Shown: positions 33,466 to 43,047, counted from the first letter of the stretch. The stretch: 64,000 nt of DNA from Paraburkholderia sp. (GCF_024281035.1 NZ_JAMXLH010000050.1:1-64000); one strand, 5' to 3'. Program-made: numbers and translations. Notes: a model not told the origin generated them from the letters alone.

Positions 33466-35835
33466 ATGCCGCCCAGACAGTTTTTCCAGACGATCTCCAG
33501 CAGTGACGACGGCGTGCCGGGCAAGCGGCGGCTCATCGCGGCACTCGTGGCCGTGCCGGGTTTGATGCCCGTGCTGGCGCACGCCCAGCTGTCGGGTGCC
33601 GCCGCGCAGCCCGAGCCGCTGGACGGCCCGTTGAGCCTGCGCCTCGCACCGCAACTCGAAGTTCACCCGAATGTGTCCGCGCAGCGCCCGGCCACGTTCG
33701 TGCTCGGCGACTCGACCACAGGCACCGCCAACACCGACATCGCGCTCAGGGGCTCGGCCGAACTGCGCCAGGGCACCAATATCGTGAAGGGCGAGGCGCT
33801 GCACTACGACGTCGACACCGACACCGCCGCCGCGTACGGCCACGTCGTGGTCTCCCAGAGCGGCGCGACGTTCACGGGCCCCGAGGCTCACCTGAGAGTC
33901 GAAGCCAACGAAGGCTTCATGCCCGCGCCGAAGTATCACTTCACGTTGACGGGCGGCTCCGGCAGCGCCGAGCGCGCGGACCTGCTCGACAGCGAGCGTT
34001 CGGTGCTCACGAACGGAACCTACACGGCATGCCGGTGCTCGACGAACCCGGCGTGGTACATCAAGGGCAGCGAGTTCGACTTCGACACCGGCGCGGACGA
34101 AGGCGTAGCGCACAACAGCGTGCTGTTCTTCCAGGACGTGCCGATTTTCGCGAGCCCGTGGCTGACGTTTCCGCTGTCGGGCGACCGCCGCAGCGGCTTG
34201 TTGCCGCCGACGTTTTCGGTCAGCTCGACGAACGGCTATGAGATCGCGCTGCCGTATTACTTCAACATCGCGCCGAACCGCGACCTGACGCTCACGCCCG
34301 AACTGATCTCGAAGCGCGGCGTGTTCACGGAGGCCGCCTACCGGTATCTGTCGACCAACTACAGCGGCACGATCACCGGCACGTTCCTGCCCGACGACGC
34401 GATCACGAAGACGAACCGCTATGCGGTGTTCATCCAGCACAACCAGAACTTCGGCGGCGGCTTCGGCGGGTACATCTACTACAACAGGGTTTCGGACAAC
34501 ACCTATCCGGAAGACCTGGCTTCACCGGTCAACCAGTTCCTGAACGGCACGCAGCTGCTGTATCAGCAGGAAGCGGGCTTGACCTACAACAACGGCCCGT
34601 GGTCGGTGCTCGGGCGCATCCAGCACTGGCAGACGCTCGAGCCGACCGCGGCGCCGTATGGCCGCGAGCCCCAGTTGAACGTCCAGTACGCGAAGTACAA
34701 CGTCGGGGGCTTCGACTACGGGGCGGAAGCCGACTACTCGCGCTTTCGCATCACGAGTTCGGACATGACCGAAGGCGACCGCGTCGTCTTCAATCCGTAC
34801 CTGTCGTACTCGCTGATCGGGCCGGGCTACTTCGTCACGCCGAAGGTGCAGTGGCACTTCGCGTCGTACGACCTCAGCAACATCGGTTCGGGCTCGCCGG
34901 CCGGACAGCCGAAGAACTTCACCGAATCGGTGCCGACCTTCAGCTTCGACACGGGGCTCGTGTTCGACCGCTCGGTGCACCTGTTCGGCCGGGACTACAT
35001 CCAGACGCTGGAACCGCGCCTGTACTACGTGTACACGCCGTACCGGAACCAGAGCTTCGCGCCGCTCTTCGACACGGCCGAGTCCGACTTCGGACTCGCG
35101 GAAATCTTCACGCCGAACACGTTCGTCGGCAACGACCGCATCGCCGACGCCAACCGCATCACCGCCGCGATCACCACGCGCTTCATCGACGCGGCCACGG
35201 GCGACGAGCGCGCGCGCTTCGTGCTCGCGCAGCAGTACTACTTCCGGGATCAGCGCGTCACGCTGTTGCCGACCGAAACGACCGCGCAGGCCACGCATTC
35301 GGACCTGATCGCGGGCGCGTCATTGAAGCTCGGGGCGGGTTTCGCTTCGGAAACGGCGTTCCAATATAATGCCGACAACGAACAGCTCACGAAGGCGAGC
35401 ATCGGATTCGGCTACAGCCCGGGGACGAGCCGCGTGTTGAATGTCGCGTACCGCTACACGCGCGCGAACACGACGCTCGACAACCAGCCAATCAACCAGA
35501 TCCTGATCTCGGCGCAATGGCCGCTTTCGCACCGGGTGTACGCTGTGGGCCGCTTCAACTACGACGTGAACGGCACGCGCCTCGTCGACGGGCTGGTCGG
35601 CTTGCAGTACGACGCCGATTGCTGGGCGCTCGGCGTCGGCCTGCAGCGCTACGCTAACGGGGTCAATACGACAGGCGGTCAAAACTCGGCTACGCGGTTC
35701 CTCGCGCAACTCACGCTCAAGGGGCTGTCGAACGTCGACAACGGGTTGGTGGCGGCGTTCCGCGCCAGCGTGCCGGGCTACACGCCGCTGCCCGGCCAGC
35801 CGCCTGTGCCGTCGCGCTTCACGGATTATCAATAA
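33466..35835 (+). CDS. lptD: LPS assembly outer-membrane protein LptD
   Basis: A 789-residue outer-membrane translocon protein that inserts lipopolysaccharide into the outer leaflet together with LptE. A Sec signal peptide ends at ALAHAQ within about the first 43 residues. Then come the periplasmic jellyroll (about 75-190, with GEALHYDVDTDTAAAYGHVVV) and the large barrel domain, with the LptD signature YYFNIAPNRDLTLTPELISKRG around 260-285. The two conserved barrel cysteines, CRC near the start and the pair near the C-terminus, are partly visible. surA, pdxA and rsmA follow on the same strand in the E. coli order. Confidence 0.95.
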   Translation: MPPRQFFQTISSSDDGVPGKRRLIAALVAVPGLMPVLAHAQLSGAAAQPEPLDGPLSLRLAPQLEVHPNVSAQRPATFVLGDSTTGTANTDIALRGSAELRQGTNIVKGEALHYDVDTDTAAAYGHVVVSQSGATFTGPEAHLRVEANEGFMPAPKYHFTLTGGSGSAERADLLDSERSVLTNGTYTACRCSTNPAWYIKGSEFDFDTGADEGVAHNSVLFFQDVPIFASPWLTFPLSGDRRSGLLPPTFSVSSTNGYEIALPYYFNIAPNRDLTLTPELISKRGVFTEAAYRYLSTNYSGTITGTFLPDDAITKTNRYAVFIQHNQNFGGGFGGYIYYNRVSDNTYPEDLASPVNQFLNGTQLLYQQEAGLTYNNGPWSVLGRIQHWQTLEPTAAPYGREPQLNVQYAKYNVGGFDYGAEADYSRFRITSSDMTEGDRVVFNPYLSYSLIGPGYFVTPKVQWHFASYDLSNIGSGSPAGQPKNFTESVPTFSFDTGLVFDRSVHLFGRDYIQTLEPRLYYVYTPYRNQSFAPLFDTAESDFGLAEIFTPNTFVGNDRIADANRITAAITTRFIDAATGDERARFVLAQQYYFRDQRVTLLPTETTAQATHSDLIAGASLKLGAGFASETAFQYNADNEQLTKASIGFGYSPGTSRVLNVAYRYTRANTTLDNQPINQILISAQWPLSHRVYAVGRFNYDVNGTRLVDGLVGLQYDADCWALGVGLQRYANGVNTTGGQNSATRFLAQLTLKGLSNVDNGLVAAFRASVPGYTPLPGQPPVPSRFTDYQ

Positions 35836-35934
35836 CGCGTGATCCGCCGCGTTTTCCCAAACCGGGACGCGCGGGGCAACGTGGGGTCGGTTGCATAGAG
35901 ACGGGCGAAGCTGCCCGCCAACATTGGAGTATCT

Positions 35935-37335
35935 GTGGGAATGATGAACAAGCTTCGCCTGTCAGCTTTCGCTGCGACTTTCCTCGCCGCCGCAGTGCTC
36001 GCGCCGGTCGCCCCGGCGCAAGCGCAGGCGCTGCCCGCCGGATCGGGCCAGTCCTCCACGAGCCATGCGGCCGACTCCGGCCAGATGGTCGACACGATTG
36101 CAGCCGTCGTGAATAACGGCGTGATCACGCAGCGCGAACTGGATGAGCGCGTCGAAATGATCGCGCGCCGCCTGAACCAGCAGAAAGCGCCCGTGCCGCC
36201 GACAGACCAGCTGCGCTCACAGGTGCTCAACCAGATGGTGATCGAGCGCATCCAGCTCCAGAAGGCGAAGGAGGACGGCATCGTCGTCGACGATACCGCC
36301 GTGCAGCGCACGCTCGAACGCCTCGCCCAGGTCAACGGCATGGACCTGGCCACTTACCGTTCGCGTATCGAGGCAGCGGGCGTGCCGTGGAGCACGTTCA
36401 TGAACGACGCGCGCACCGAACTCACGCTCTCGAAGCTGCGCGAACGCGAAGTGGACAGCAAGATCTCGGTCTCGGACGCGGAAGTCGTGAACTACATCGC
36501 GAGCCAGCGCGGGCCGAACGCGGGTCAGCAAAACGACCTGCGCTTCGAGCGCATCCTGATCAAGGCGCCGCTCAACGCATCGCAGACGGACATCGAGGCC
36601 GCGCAGGCCAAGGCTAACGCGCTGCTCAAAGAGGCGCTCGGGGGCAGCAAGTTCGCGAGCCTCGCGAAGTCGAACTCGCAGGCGCCGGAAGCGAAAGCGG
36701 GCGGCGACATGGGCTTTCTGCCGCCGGAGAAGCTTCCCGCCGAATTCGTGACGGCCGCATCGATGCTGCGCCCGGGCGAGGTGAGCCCGTCGGTGATCCG
36801 CACCAACGACGGTTTCGAGATCATCCGTCTCGTCGATCGACGCGCGGGCCGCGGCACGTCGGCCGATGCGCCGAAGCTCGTGCAGACGCACGTGCGCCAC
36901 ATCCTGCTGCGCGTCGGCGAAGGCACGTCGGAGCCGGAAGCGCGCCAGAAGCTCCTCGAAATCAAGCGTGAACTGCAGGCAGGCGGCGATTTCGAGAAAT
37001 TCGCACGCAGCTACTCGCAGGACGGTTCGGCCTCGCAGGGCGGCGATCTCGGCTGGGTCAGCCCGGGCGAAACCGTGCCCGAATTCGAACGCGCCATGAA
37101 CACGCTGCAGGACGGCCAGGTGAGCGATCCGGTCCGCACCGAATACGGCTACCACCTGATCCAGGTGCTCGGCCGCCGCGACGCCGAGGGCTCGGTCTCG
37201 CAGCAGATGGACATCGCGCGCCAGGCCATCGGCCAGCGCAAGGCGGAGCGCGCCTACGCCGACTGGCTGCGCGAACTGCGCGACAGCGCCTACGTCGACT
37301 ACAAGATCAGCGGCATGACGCCGCCGCAGCACTAA
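35935..37335 (+). CDS. surA: Periplasmic chaperone / peptidyl-prolyl isomerase SurA
   Basis: SurA carries outer-membrane proteins such as LptD across the periplasm. The 466-residue product has a signal peptide (hydrophobic stretch ending near AQAQA), an N-terminal chaperone module (about 45-190) and two parvulin domains, at about 198-300 and 317-415. A TTGGAG site lies 5 bp before a GTG at 35935, which I take as the start; ATG 35941 or 35944 would shorten it by two or three residues with no change of function. It is 99 bp after lptD, suggesting co-expression. Confidence 0.94.
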   Translation: MGMMNKLRLSAFAATFLAAAVLAPVAPAQAQALPAGSGQSSTSHAADSGQMVDTIAAVVNNGVITQRELDERVEMIARRLNQQKAPVPPTDQLRSQVLNQMVIERIQLQKAKEDGIVVDDTAVQRTLERLAQVNGMDLATYRSRIEAAGVPWSTFMNDARTELTLSKLREREVDSKISVSDAEVVNYIASQRGPNAGQQNDLRFERILIKAPLNASQTDIEAAQAKANALLKEALGGSKFASLAKSNSQAPEAKAGGDMGFLPPEKLPAEFVTAASMLRPGEVSPSVIRTNDGFEIIRLVDRRAGRGTSADAPKLVQTHVRHILLRVGEGTSEPEARQKLLEIKRELQAGGDFEKFARSYSQDGSASQGGDLGWVSPGETVPEFERAMNTLQDGQVSDPVRTEYGYHLIQVLGRRDAEGSVSQQMDIARQAIGQRKAERAYADWLRELRDSAYVDYKISGMTPPQH

Positions 37336-37347
37336 AGGAATCGCACC

Positions 37348-38424
37348 GTGAACGCCCCCGCAACCTCGCCGTCGGCCACGCCGGCTCCGCGGGGGCCGCA
37401 GTCTGTCACGCAGCCTCTTCCGCAGCCTCTCCGTATTGCCATCACCACCGGCGAGCCCGCCGGCGTCGGTCCTGAACTGACTGCGATGGCGCTCGCGGGC
37501 GCGGCCGCGCACTGGCCCGATGCGGAGTTTGTCGTACTGGGCGACGCGGATCTGATGGCGGCGCGCGCCGCCGTCGTGAACGTCGACTGGGCTGCACTCT
37601 GCACGACTGGCGCGGGTTCGCGCGTGCGCGTCGAGCATGTGCCGCTCGCGGCGCCGGCGCAGGCAGGCAAGCTCGATGCCGCCAATGGCCGCTACGTGCT
37701 CGGGTTGCTCGACCGGGCAATCGACGGCGCGATGGCGCGGACGTTCGACGCGATCGTCACCGCGCCGCTGCAAAAAAGCACGATCAACGATGCCGGCGTG
37801 CCGTTCACCGGTCACACCGAATATCTGGCGGAGCGCACCCATACGCCGCGTGTCGTGATGATGCTCGCGGGCACCGGCGCACGGCCGCTGCGCGTGGCGC
37901 TCGCGACGACGCATCTGCCGCTCAAGGACGTTCCCGCCGCGCTGACGATCGACTCGCTCGTCGAGACGCTGCGCATTATCGACCACGACCTGCGCCGCCA
38001 TTTCGGCGTGCCGCAGCCGCGCATCCTCGTGACGGGGCTCAATCCGCACGCAGGCGAAAACGGTTACCTGGGCCGCGAAGAGATCGACACGATCTCGCCC
38101 GCGCTCAAGGCAGCCGTTGCGGCCGGGATCGATGCGCGCGGTCCCTATCCCGCCGATACGCTGTTCCAGCCGCGCTACCTCAACGAAGCCGATTGCGTGC
38201 TGGCGATGTTCCACGACCAGGGCCTGCCGGTCCTGAAATACGCGACGTTCGGCGAAGGCATCAACGTGACGCTCGGTCTGCCGATCATCCGTACGTCGGT
38301 GGATCACGGCACCGCGCTCGATCTCGCCGGAACGGGCCGCGCCGATGCGGGCAGCCTGATTGCCGCGGTCGACGCCGCCGTTTCGATGGCGCGCTTTCGT
38401 CATACCCGCGCCGCGCCCCCCTGA
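37348..38424 (+). CDS. pdxA: 4-hydroxythreonine-4-phosphate dehydrogenase PdxA
   Basis: A 358-residue NAD enzyme of pyridoxal-5-phosphate synthesis that oxidises 4-phosphohydroxy-L-threonine. Clear family sequence: ITTGEPAGVGPEL near 31, TAPLQKSTINDAG, GHTEYLAERT, LNPHAGENGYLGREE and the metal-binding FHDQGLPVLKY. Translation starts at GTG 37348 with AAAGGA before it. The first 30 residues (Ala/Pro/Thr-rich) extend beyond the usual start. It is 12 bp after surA, so the two are in one operon. Confidence 0.96.
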   Translation: MNAPATSPSATPAPRGPQSVTQPLPQPLRIAITTGEPAGVGPELTAMALAGAAAHWPDAEFVVLGDADLMAARAAVVNVDWAALCTTGAGSRVRVEHVPLAAPAQAGKLDAANGRYVLGLLDRAIDGAMARTFDAIVTAPLQKSTINDAGVPFTGHTEYLAERTHTPRVVMMLAGTGARPLRVALATTHLPLKDVPAALTIDSLVETLRIIDHDLRRHFGVPQPRILVTGLNPHAGENGYLGREEIDTISPALKAAVAAGIDARGPYPADTLFQPRYLNEADCVLAMFHDQGLPVLKYATFGEGINVTLGLPIIRTSVDHGTALDLAGTGRADAGSLIAAVDAAVSMARFRHTRAAPP

Positions 38425-38439
38425 TTGATTTTCCAGACG

Positions 38440-39273
38440 ATGTCCAATAGCAGCAGACAGCACCAGGGCCACTTTGCGCGCAAGCGCTTCGGGCAAAACT
38501 TTCTCGTCGACATGGGCGTGATCAACGCGATTGTCGACACCATTCGCCCGCAGCGCGGCGAACGCATGGTCGAGATCGGGCCGGGCCTCGGCGCGCTCAC
38601 CGAGCCGCTGATCGAGCGGCTCGCCACGCCCGAATCGCCGCTGCACGCGGTCGAGCTCGACCGCGACCTGATCGCGCGGCTCACGAAGAAATTCGGCGCG
38701 CTGCTCGAACTCCACGCGGGCGACGCGCTCTCGTTCGATTTCGGCTCGCTCGCGGCGCCTGGCGAGAAGCCGTCGCTGCGGATCGTCGGCAATCTGCCGT
38801 ACAACATTTCGAGTCCGCTGCTGTTTCACCTCGCGACGTTCGCGCCGTGCGTGATCGATCAGCACTTCATGCTGCAGAACGAAGTGGTCGAGCGCATGGT
38901 CGCCGAGCCGGGCAGCAAGGCGTTCGGCCGCCTCACGGTGATGCTGCAGTACCGCTATGTCATCGACAAGCTCATCGACGTGCCGCCCGAATCGTTCCAG
39001 CCGCCGCCGAAGGTCGATTCGGCGATCGTCCGCATGATTCCGTATGCGCCGCGCGAACTGCCGGTGGTCGATGACGCGATCCTCGGCGATCTCGTGACCG
39101 CCGCGTTCTCGCAGCGGCGCAAGATGCTGCGCAACACGCTGGGCGCGTATCGCGAGCGCGTGGATTTCGAGGGACTCGGCTTCGATCTCGCGCGCCGCGC
39201 CGAGGATGTGCCCGTGCAGGAGTATGTGAGCATCGCGCAGGCGCTGGGCCGGGAAGCGCAGGCGCCAGGCTGA
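38440..39273 (+). CDS. rsmA: 16S rRNA (adenine 1518/1519-N6) dimethyltransferase RsmA
   Basis: RsmA (KsgA) dimethylates two adenines near the 3' end of 16S rRNA during small-subunit maturation. The 277-residue protein shows the family start KRFGQNFL, the SAM motif VEIGPGLGALTEPL near 43-57, the catalytic NLPYNISSPLL and the C-terminal helical domain. ATG 38440 is chosen; the frame opens upstream at a TTG but overlaps nothing conserved. It starts 15 bp after pdxA. The apaG and apaH genes that follow in E. coli are absent here. Confidence 0.96.
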   Translation: MSNSSRQHQGHFARKRFGQNFLVDMGVINAIVDTIRPQRGERMVEIGPGLGALTEPLIERLATPESPLHAVELDRDLIARLTKKFGALLELHAGDALSFDFGSLAAPGEKPSLRIVGNLPYNISSPLLFHLATFAPCVIDQHFMLQNEVVERMVAEPGSKAFGRLTVMLQYRYVIDKLIDVPPESFQPPPKVDSAIVRMIPYAPRELPVVDDAILGDLVTAAFSQRRKMLRNTLGAYRERVDFEGLGFDLARRAEDVPVQEYVSIAQALGREAQAPG

Positions 39274-39307
39274 TCGCGGCGCAAGTCGGTACAAGCTGGA
39301 CAGACCA

Positions 39308-39338
39308 TGCGGGCGCGAAAGCGCCCGCAGTCGTTTTC
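39308..39338 (+). terminator. GNRA-loop hairpin terminator after rsmA
   Basis: A perfect 9-bp stem TGCGGGCGC / GCGCCCGCA closed by a GAAA tetraloop lies 34 bp after the rsmA stop and is followed by GTCGTTTT. It lies between the convergent rsmA and EamA genes. The stable tetraloop and T-rich tail support termination on the plus strand. Confidence 0.8.
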
Positions 39339-39394
39339 AGCCGGGCTGGAAGACAAACAGCCGGTACACAGGTCGCACCAGCGCGCGGCGCGCT

Positions 39395-40366
39395 TCAGCT
39401 TTGCTTTGCTTTCGCGGGCGCGTTGACGAGCGCGATCCCGGCCAGCACGAGAAGCGCGGCGGCGAGAAAGCGGCTGCTGAACGATTCGCCGAGCAGCAGC
39501 ACGCCGAACGTGACGCCGAAAAGCGGCGTGAGGAACGAGAACACCGAAAGCCGCGACGCCATATAGCGTGTGAGGAGCCAGAACCACGCGAGATAGCTCG
39601 CGAACGCGACCACCACGGCTTGATAGCCGATCGCCATGACCGCAAGCGGCGTGACGGTGCGGACCTCCATCTGGCCGAGACCCGCCGCAAGCGCAAGCAG
39701 CACGAGCGCCGACACCGCCAGTTGATAGAAGAGCACTTTGCTCGCGCTTACGTGAGCGAGCGTGCTGGTGCGTACGACGACGGTCGTCGCGGCCCACAGC
39801 GCGCCGCCGAGCACGCCGAGCGCATCGCCCGCGAGACCGGTGAGCATCGCGTGCAGATCATTTGCGCTGCCGGCGCCGCTGCTTGCACCGCTGTCTGTAC
39901 CGTTGCGCACGAAACCATCCGCGAAGGCGAGCGCCATGCCCGCAAACGCCACCGCAATCCCGATCCACTGGGTGCGCCGCATCCGCTCGCCAGGCGTGAA
40001 CCAGTGCAGGCCGAGCGCCGTGAAGCAGGGGGCGGTGTAAAGGAACACGGCCATGCGCGACGCGCTTGTCATCGTCAGGCCGAGAAAGATGCAGATGAAC
40101 TCGCCCGCGAACAGCACGCCCGCGAGCAGACCCGCGGCCAGCGTGCCGTCCTCGCGAAAGAGCGGCGTGCCGCGCGCGCGTGCGAAACCGCACACGAGCA
40201 CGGCGGCAATCGCCGAGCGCAGCCCCGCCTGAAATACCGGCGGCAGCATCGCATTGGCGCTCTTGATGGCGACTTGCTGGAGGCCCCAGATCGCGCAGAG
40301 CACGATCATCAGGATCACAGCCTGGCTGTCGGGTGCGCGGCGCGCGGGCAAGGCGATTGTGCTCAT
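39395..40366 (-). CDS. EamA/DMT family inner-membrane transporter
   Basis: A 323-residue drug/metabolite transporter with about ten membrane helices formed from two EamA repeats. The first repeat begins with VILMIVLCAIWGLQQVAIK and the second with ALGVLGGALWAATTVVVR. Family members export amino acids, other metabolites or drugs; the substrate cannot be told here. Signature pieces such as TSASRMAVFLYTAPCF support the assignment. It lies alone between convergent rsmA and the same-strand reductase gene, with 106 bp to the latter. Confidence 0.88.
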   Translation of the reverse strand: MSTIALPARRAPDSQAVILMIVLCAIWGLQQVAIKSANAMLPPVFQAGLRSAIAAVLVCGFARARGTPLFREDGTLAAGLLAGVLFAGEFICIFLGLTMTSASRMAVFLYTAPCFTALGLHWFTPGERMRRTQWIGIAVAFAGMALAFADGFVRNGTDSGASSGAGSANDLHAMLTGLAGDALGVLGGALWAATTVVVRTSTLAHVSASKVLFYQLAVSALVLLALAAGLGQMEVRTVTPLAVMAIGYQAVVVAFASYLAWFWLLTRYMASRLSVFSFLTPLFGVTFGVLLLGESFSSRFLAAALLVLAGIALVNAPAKAKQS

Positions 40367-40472
40367 CGGTCGGCGGACGGCTGTGGTCGGACCGATAAGA
40401 TATCAAACTCCGCGCGCATTCAATAACGATGCCCCGGCGCTGGGCACGGGGCTTTCGGGCGAATACGGGTAC

Positions 40473-41417
40473 TTATGCCGAAGCGCGTTGTACCTCGTAG
40501 GCCTTCAAGTGGCTATAGGCGATGCGCAGCACCGAAATCGCGTCGCCGTTCTGCGCTTCGCCACCGCGCCGGATCAAGTCGCCGAGCACGTGATCGGCTT
40601 CGATTTGCGAGCCGTTTTGCACGTCGCGCAGCATCGAAGCCGTAAATGGCGAGCCAGGCGCGAAGAGCATCGAGCGTGCGCGGGCGACGAATGCGTCGCG
40701 TACCGCGTGGCTGTTCGCTGCCGCAATCGCGCGGCACTCGGCGAAGAGGCGCTCGACAGTCGCTTCGCCGTCGGGCGTGGCGAGAATGGTGCCGACCGAC
40801 GCGCGAAAGAGACACGTTGCGCCCGCAAGCGATGCGAGGAACACCCATTTTTCCCACATCTCCTGGAGAATGCGTTCGCTCGCCTCGACATTGAAACCGG
40901 CGTTGGAGAACGTATCGGCGATGGCCTGCGCGCGCGTCGAGATGCCGCCTCCGAGGTCGCCGAAGGTGATCGCATGCATGTCGTTCAGATGCACGATTTC
41001 GCGTTGCTCGTTCAGTGTCGCGGCAATCACGCAAACGCCGCCGAGAACGGCTTGCGTGCCGAAGCGCGCCTGCAGCACGTCGAGGTGGCGCATGCCGTTC
41101 AGCAGCGGCAGGATCAGCGTCGAGGGGCCGACGCCCGCCGCGAACGAGTCGATCGCGCCGTCGAGATCGTAGGCCTTGCAACTGAGCAGCACGACATCGA
41201 ATGGCTGTGCGCCCGGCGCTTTTAGTGCGTCCTGTGTGATGGTTTTGACGTCGCGCAGCGTGAGGTCGCCGAAGCGGCTGCGGATCACGAGGCCGTGTTC
41301 GCGCAACTGCGCCGCGCGCGCGGGCCGCACGAGGAATGTCACGTCGTGCCCGGCGGCGGCCAGGCGCCCGCCGAAGTAACCGCCCGTCGCCCCTGCTCCC
41401 ACTACCAGAATCCGCAT
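40473..41417 (-). CDS. panE: 2-dehydropantoate 2-reductase family protein
   Basis: A 314-residue NADPH-dependent reductase of the ketopantoate reductase family, which makes pantoate for coenzyme A. It starts with the nucleotide-binding GAGATGGYFG at residues 7-16. Further on it has LLSCKAYDLD, LPLLNGM and the catalytic-lysine region WEKWVFLASLAG. Several paralogues with other 2-ketoacid substrates exist in this lineage, so the panE symbol is a family call. It is divergent from gloA. Confidence 0.8.
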   Translation of the reverse strand: MRILVVGAGATGGYFGGRLAAAGHDVTFLVRPARAAQLREHGLVIRSRFGDLTLRDVKTITQDALKAPGAQPFDVVLLSCKAYDLDGAIDSFAAGVGPSTLILPLLNGMRHLDVLQARFGTQAVLGGVCVIAATLNEQREIVHLNDMHAITFGDLGGGISTRAQAIADTFSNAGFNVEASERILQEMWEKWVFLASLAGATCLFRASVGTILATPDGEATVERLFAECRAIAAANSHAVRDAFVARARSMLFAPGSPFTASMLRDVQNGSQIEADHVLGDLIRRGGEAQNGDAISVLRIAYSHLKAYEVQRASA

Positions 41418-41524
41418 GTCTTCTCCTTGTATCGATCAACGTCTCAACTTCGACTGTATGGCTTGCCTGCCGCACCTGGCAAATTCGGGATGGCGTTCAT
41501 GCTAGTGCAAATCGGGGAAGCCTG

Positions 41525-41551
41525 CCGGTCCGGCCGGTCCGGCCGGTCCGG
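41525..41551. repeat. 9-bp triple repeat in the panE/gloA divergent region
   Basis: CCGGTCCGG is present three times in a row without mismatch, 66 bp upstream of gloA. Each unit is itself a palindrome, so single-strand hairpins are also possible. Confidence 0.85.
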
Positions 41552-41616
41552 CGTGGGCAGGGCGGACGGGATTTTGGTAGAGTCCGGTTTTTGACGATGG
41601 CAAAACGGAGTTCACG

Positions 41617-42000
41617 ATGCGCCTGCTTCACACGATGATCCGGGTCGGCGACCTCGATCGCTCGATCAAGTTCTACACCGAACTGCTCGGTATGAAACTG
41701 CTGCGCCGCGACGACTTTCCCGAAGGCAAATTCACGCTGGCGTTCGTCGGCTACACCGACGAGCGCGATGGCGCCGTGATCGAGCTGACCCACAACTGGG
41801 ATACGCCGTCATACGATCTGGGGACGGGTTTCGGTCACCTGGCGGTGGAAGTCGACGACGCCTACGCCGCGTGCGCGAAGATCAAGGCGCAGGGCGGCAC
41901 CGTCGTGCGCGAGGCCGGGCCGATGAAGCACGGCACCACCGTGATCGCGTTCGTGACCGATCCGGACGGCTACAAGATCGAGTTCATCCAGAAGAAGTAA
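41617..42000 (+). CDS. gloA: Lactoylglutathione lyase GloA
   Basis: Glyoxalase I, which turns the glutathione adduct of methylglyoxal into S-lactoylglutathione. The 127-residue protein has the complete metal-ligand set in the usual spacing: His5, Glu56, His74 and Glu122. It begins LLHTMIRVGDLDRSIKFY and contains LGTGFGHLAVEVDD and DPDGYKIEFIQ. The length matches the short nickel-type bacterial enzymes. A hairpin follows 24 bp after the stop. Confidence 0.96.
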   Translation: MRLLHTMIRVGDLDRSIKFYTELLGMKLLRRDDFPEGKFTLAFVGYTDERDGAVIELTHNWDTPSYDLGTGFGHLAVEVDDAYAACAKIKAQGGTVVREAGPMKHGTTVIAFVTDPDGYKIEFIQKK

Positions 42001-42024
42001 GGACGCGCCGTAGGTGCTGCACGC

Positions 42025-42046
42025 GGCGCCGGATCGTTCCGGCGCC
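42025..42046 (+). terminator. gloA: Hairpin after gloA
   Basis: A perfect 9-bp stem GGCGCCGGA / TCCGGCGCC with a 4-base loop TCGT begins 24 bp after the stop codon. The downstream bases are only moderately T-rich (CGTTGCGTTT). Confidence 0.6.
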
Positions 42047-42189
42047 CGTTGCGTTTGATGGCTGACGCCGTGCCTGGCGCCGGCTACTCATCTTGTTCCG
42101 GTGGCTCACGATTAATCTGCAGTCCGGATAATCGCGTATTGGCTGGCAGCGGCGAGCACGGCCACTAAAAATACAGCGAGCGGGCCCGC

Positions 42190-43047
42190 TCACACGCCCG
42201 GCACCATCTCCGGCGGATGCTGCCTGAGCGCCTTTCGGGCTTCGCGAAACTCGGGAAAAATCGACTCGACCGTTTGCCAGAACCGCGGGCTATGGTTCAT
42301 TTCGCGCAGGTGAGCCAGTTCGTGCGCGACGACATAATCGACGATCGAAAGGGGAAAGTGCACGAGCCGCCAGTTAAGGCGGATGCGTCCTTCGCTTGAG
42401 CAGCTTCCCCAGCGCGTCGCAGCCGAAGAAAGCGCATATGAACGAAACGTCACGCCAAGCCGCCCGGCGTAGAGCGCAAGCCGCTCGCCGAAAATGCGCT
42501 TCGCTTCGCCCTGCAGCCAACCGAGCGCACGATCCTTGATCTGCTGCGGATCGGCATGCGGCGGCAGTGGCAGCGCCAGCACGCGCGTGACTTCGTCGAA
42601 TTCCAGGTGCCGCGCGCCCAGCACGACCCGCACGGGCTTGCCGAGATAAGGCAGTTCGGCCCCATCGTTCCATTCGATGCGCGGCAGCGCGCGCTGCTCG
42701 ACGCGCGTTTGCCATTCGGCGAGCTTGGCGAAAATCCAGCGCTGCTTCTCGGCGATGGCGTTCTCGACATCCGCGAGCGTGACCCAGCGCGGCGCCGTGA
42801 TCGCGAGCCCCGTGCCGTCGATTGCAAAGCCGATCGAGCGCCGCGAAGAGCGTTTGAGCCGATAGTGCAGCGTTCGCGCGCCCAGGACGAGCGTGCGCAG
42901 CTTCGTGCCGTCCGGCGCGAGCGGTGCGCTGGACGGTGAAGCAGGCGTGGTGGATGTAGCAGGCGACGCCGGCTCGGCGAAGAGCGGCAGATCGAGTTGA
43001 CGGTTGTCGAGCGCCGCAGCGGGCCGCGGCGTGGAGGACTTCTGCAT
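42190..43047 (-). CDS. YgjP-like metallopeptidase-fold protein (DUF45)
   Basis: A 285-residue protein with the zinc motif HELAHLREMNH at residues 242-252 (His242, Glu243, His246, then His252), and the family sequence ATRWGSCSSEGRIRLNWRLVHFP just before it. These mark the YgjP/DUF45 group, related to M48 metallopeptidases; the substrate is unknown. The first 50 residues are low-complexity (Pro/Ser/Ala-rich) and probably disordered. It is on the minus strand 79 bp downstream of plsC, so both may share a transcript. Confidence 0.87.
   Translation of the reverse strand: MQKSSTPRPAAALDNRQLDLPLFAEPASPATSTTPASPSSAPLAPDGTKLRTLVLGARTLHYRLKRSSRRSIGFAIDGTGLAITAPRWVTLADVENAIAEKQRWIFAKLAEWQTRVEQRALPRIEWNDGAELPYLGKPVRVVLGARHLEFDEVTRVLALPLPPHADPQQIKDRALGWLQGEAKRIFGERLALYAGRLGVTFRSYALSSAATRWGSCSSEGRIRLNWRLVHFPLSIVDYVVAHELAHLREMNHSPRFWQTVESIFPEFREARKALRQHPPEMVPGV

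Noticed and set aside
36217..39294. Long antisense frame across surA, pdxA and rsmA
   Set aside because: Covers three confirmed genes of the opposite strand; no domain, no ribosome site.
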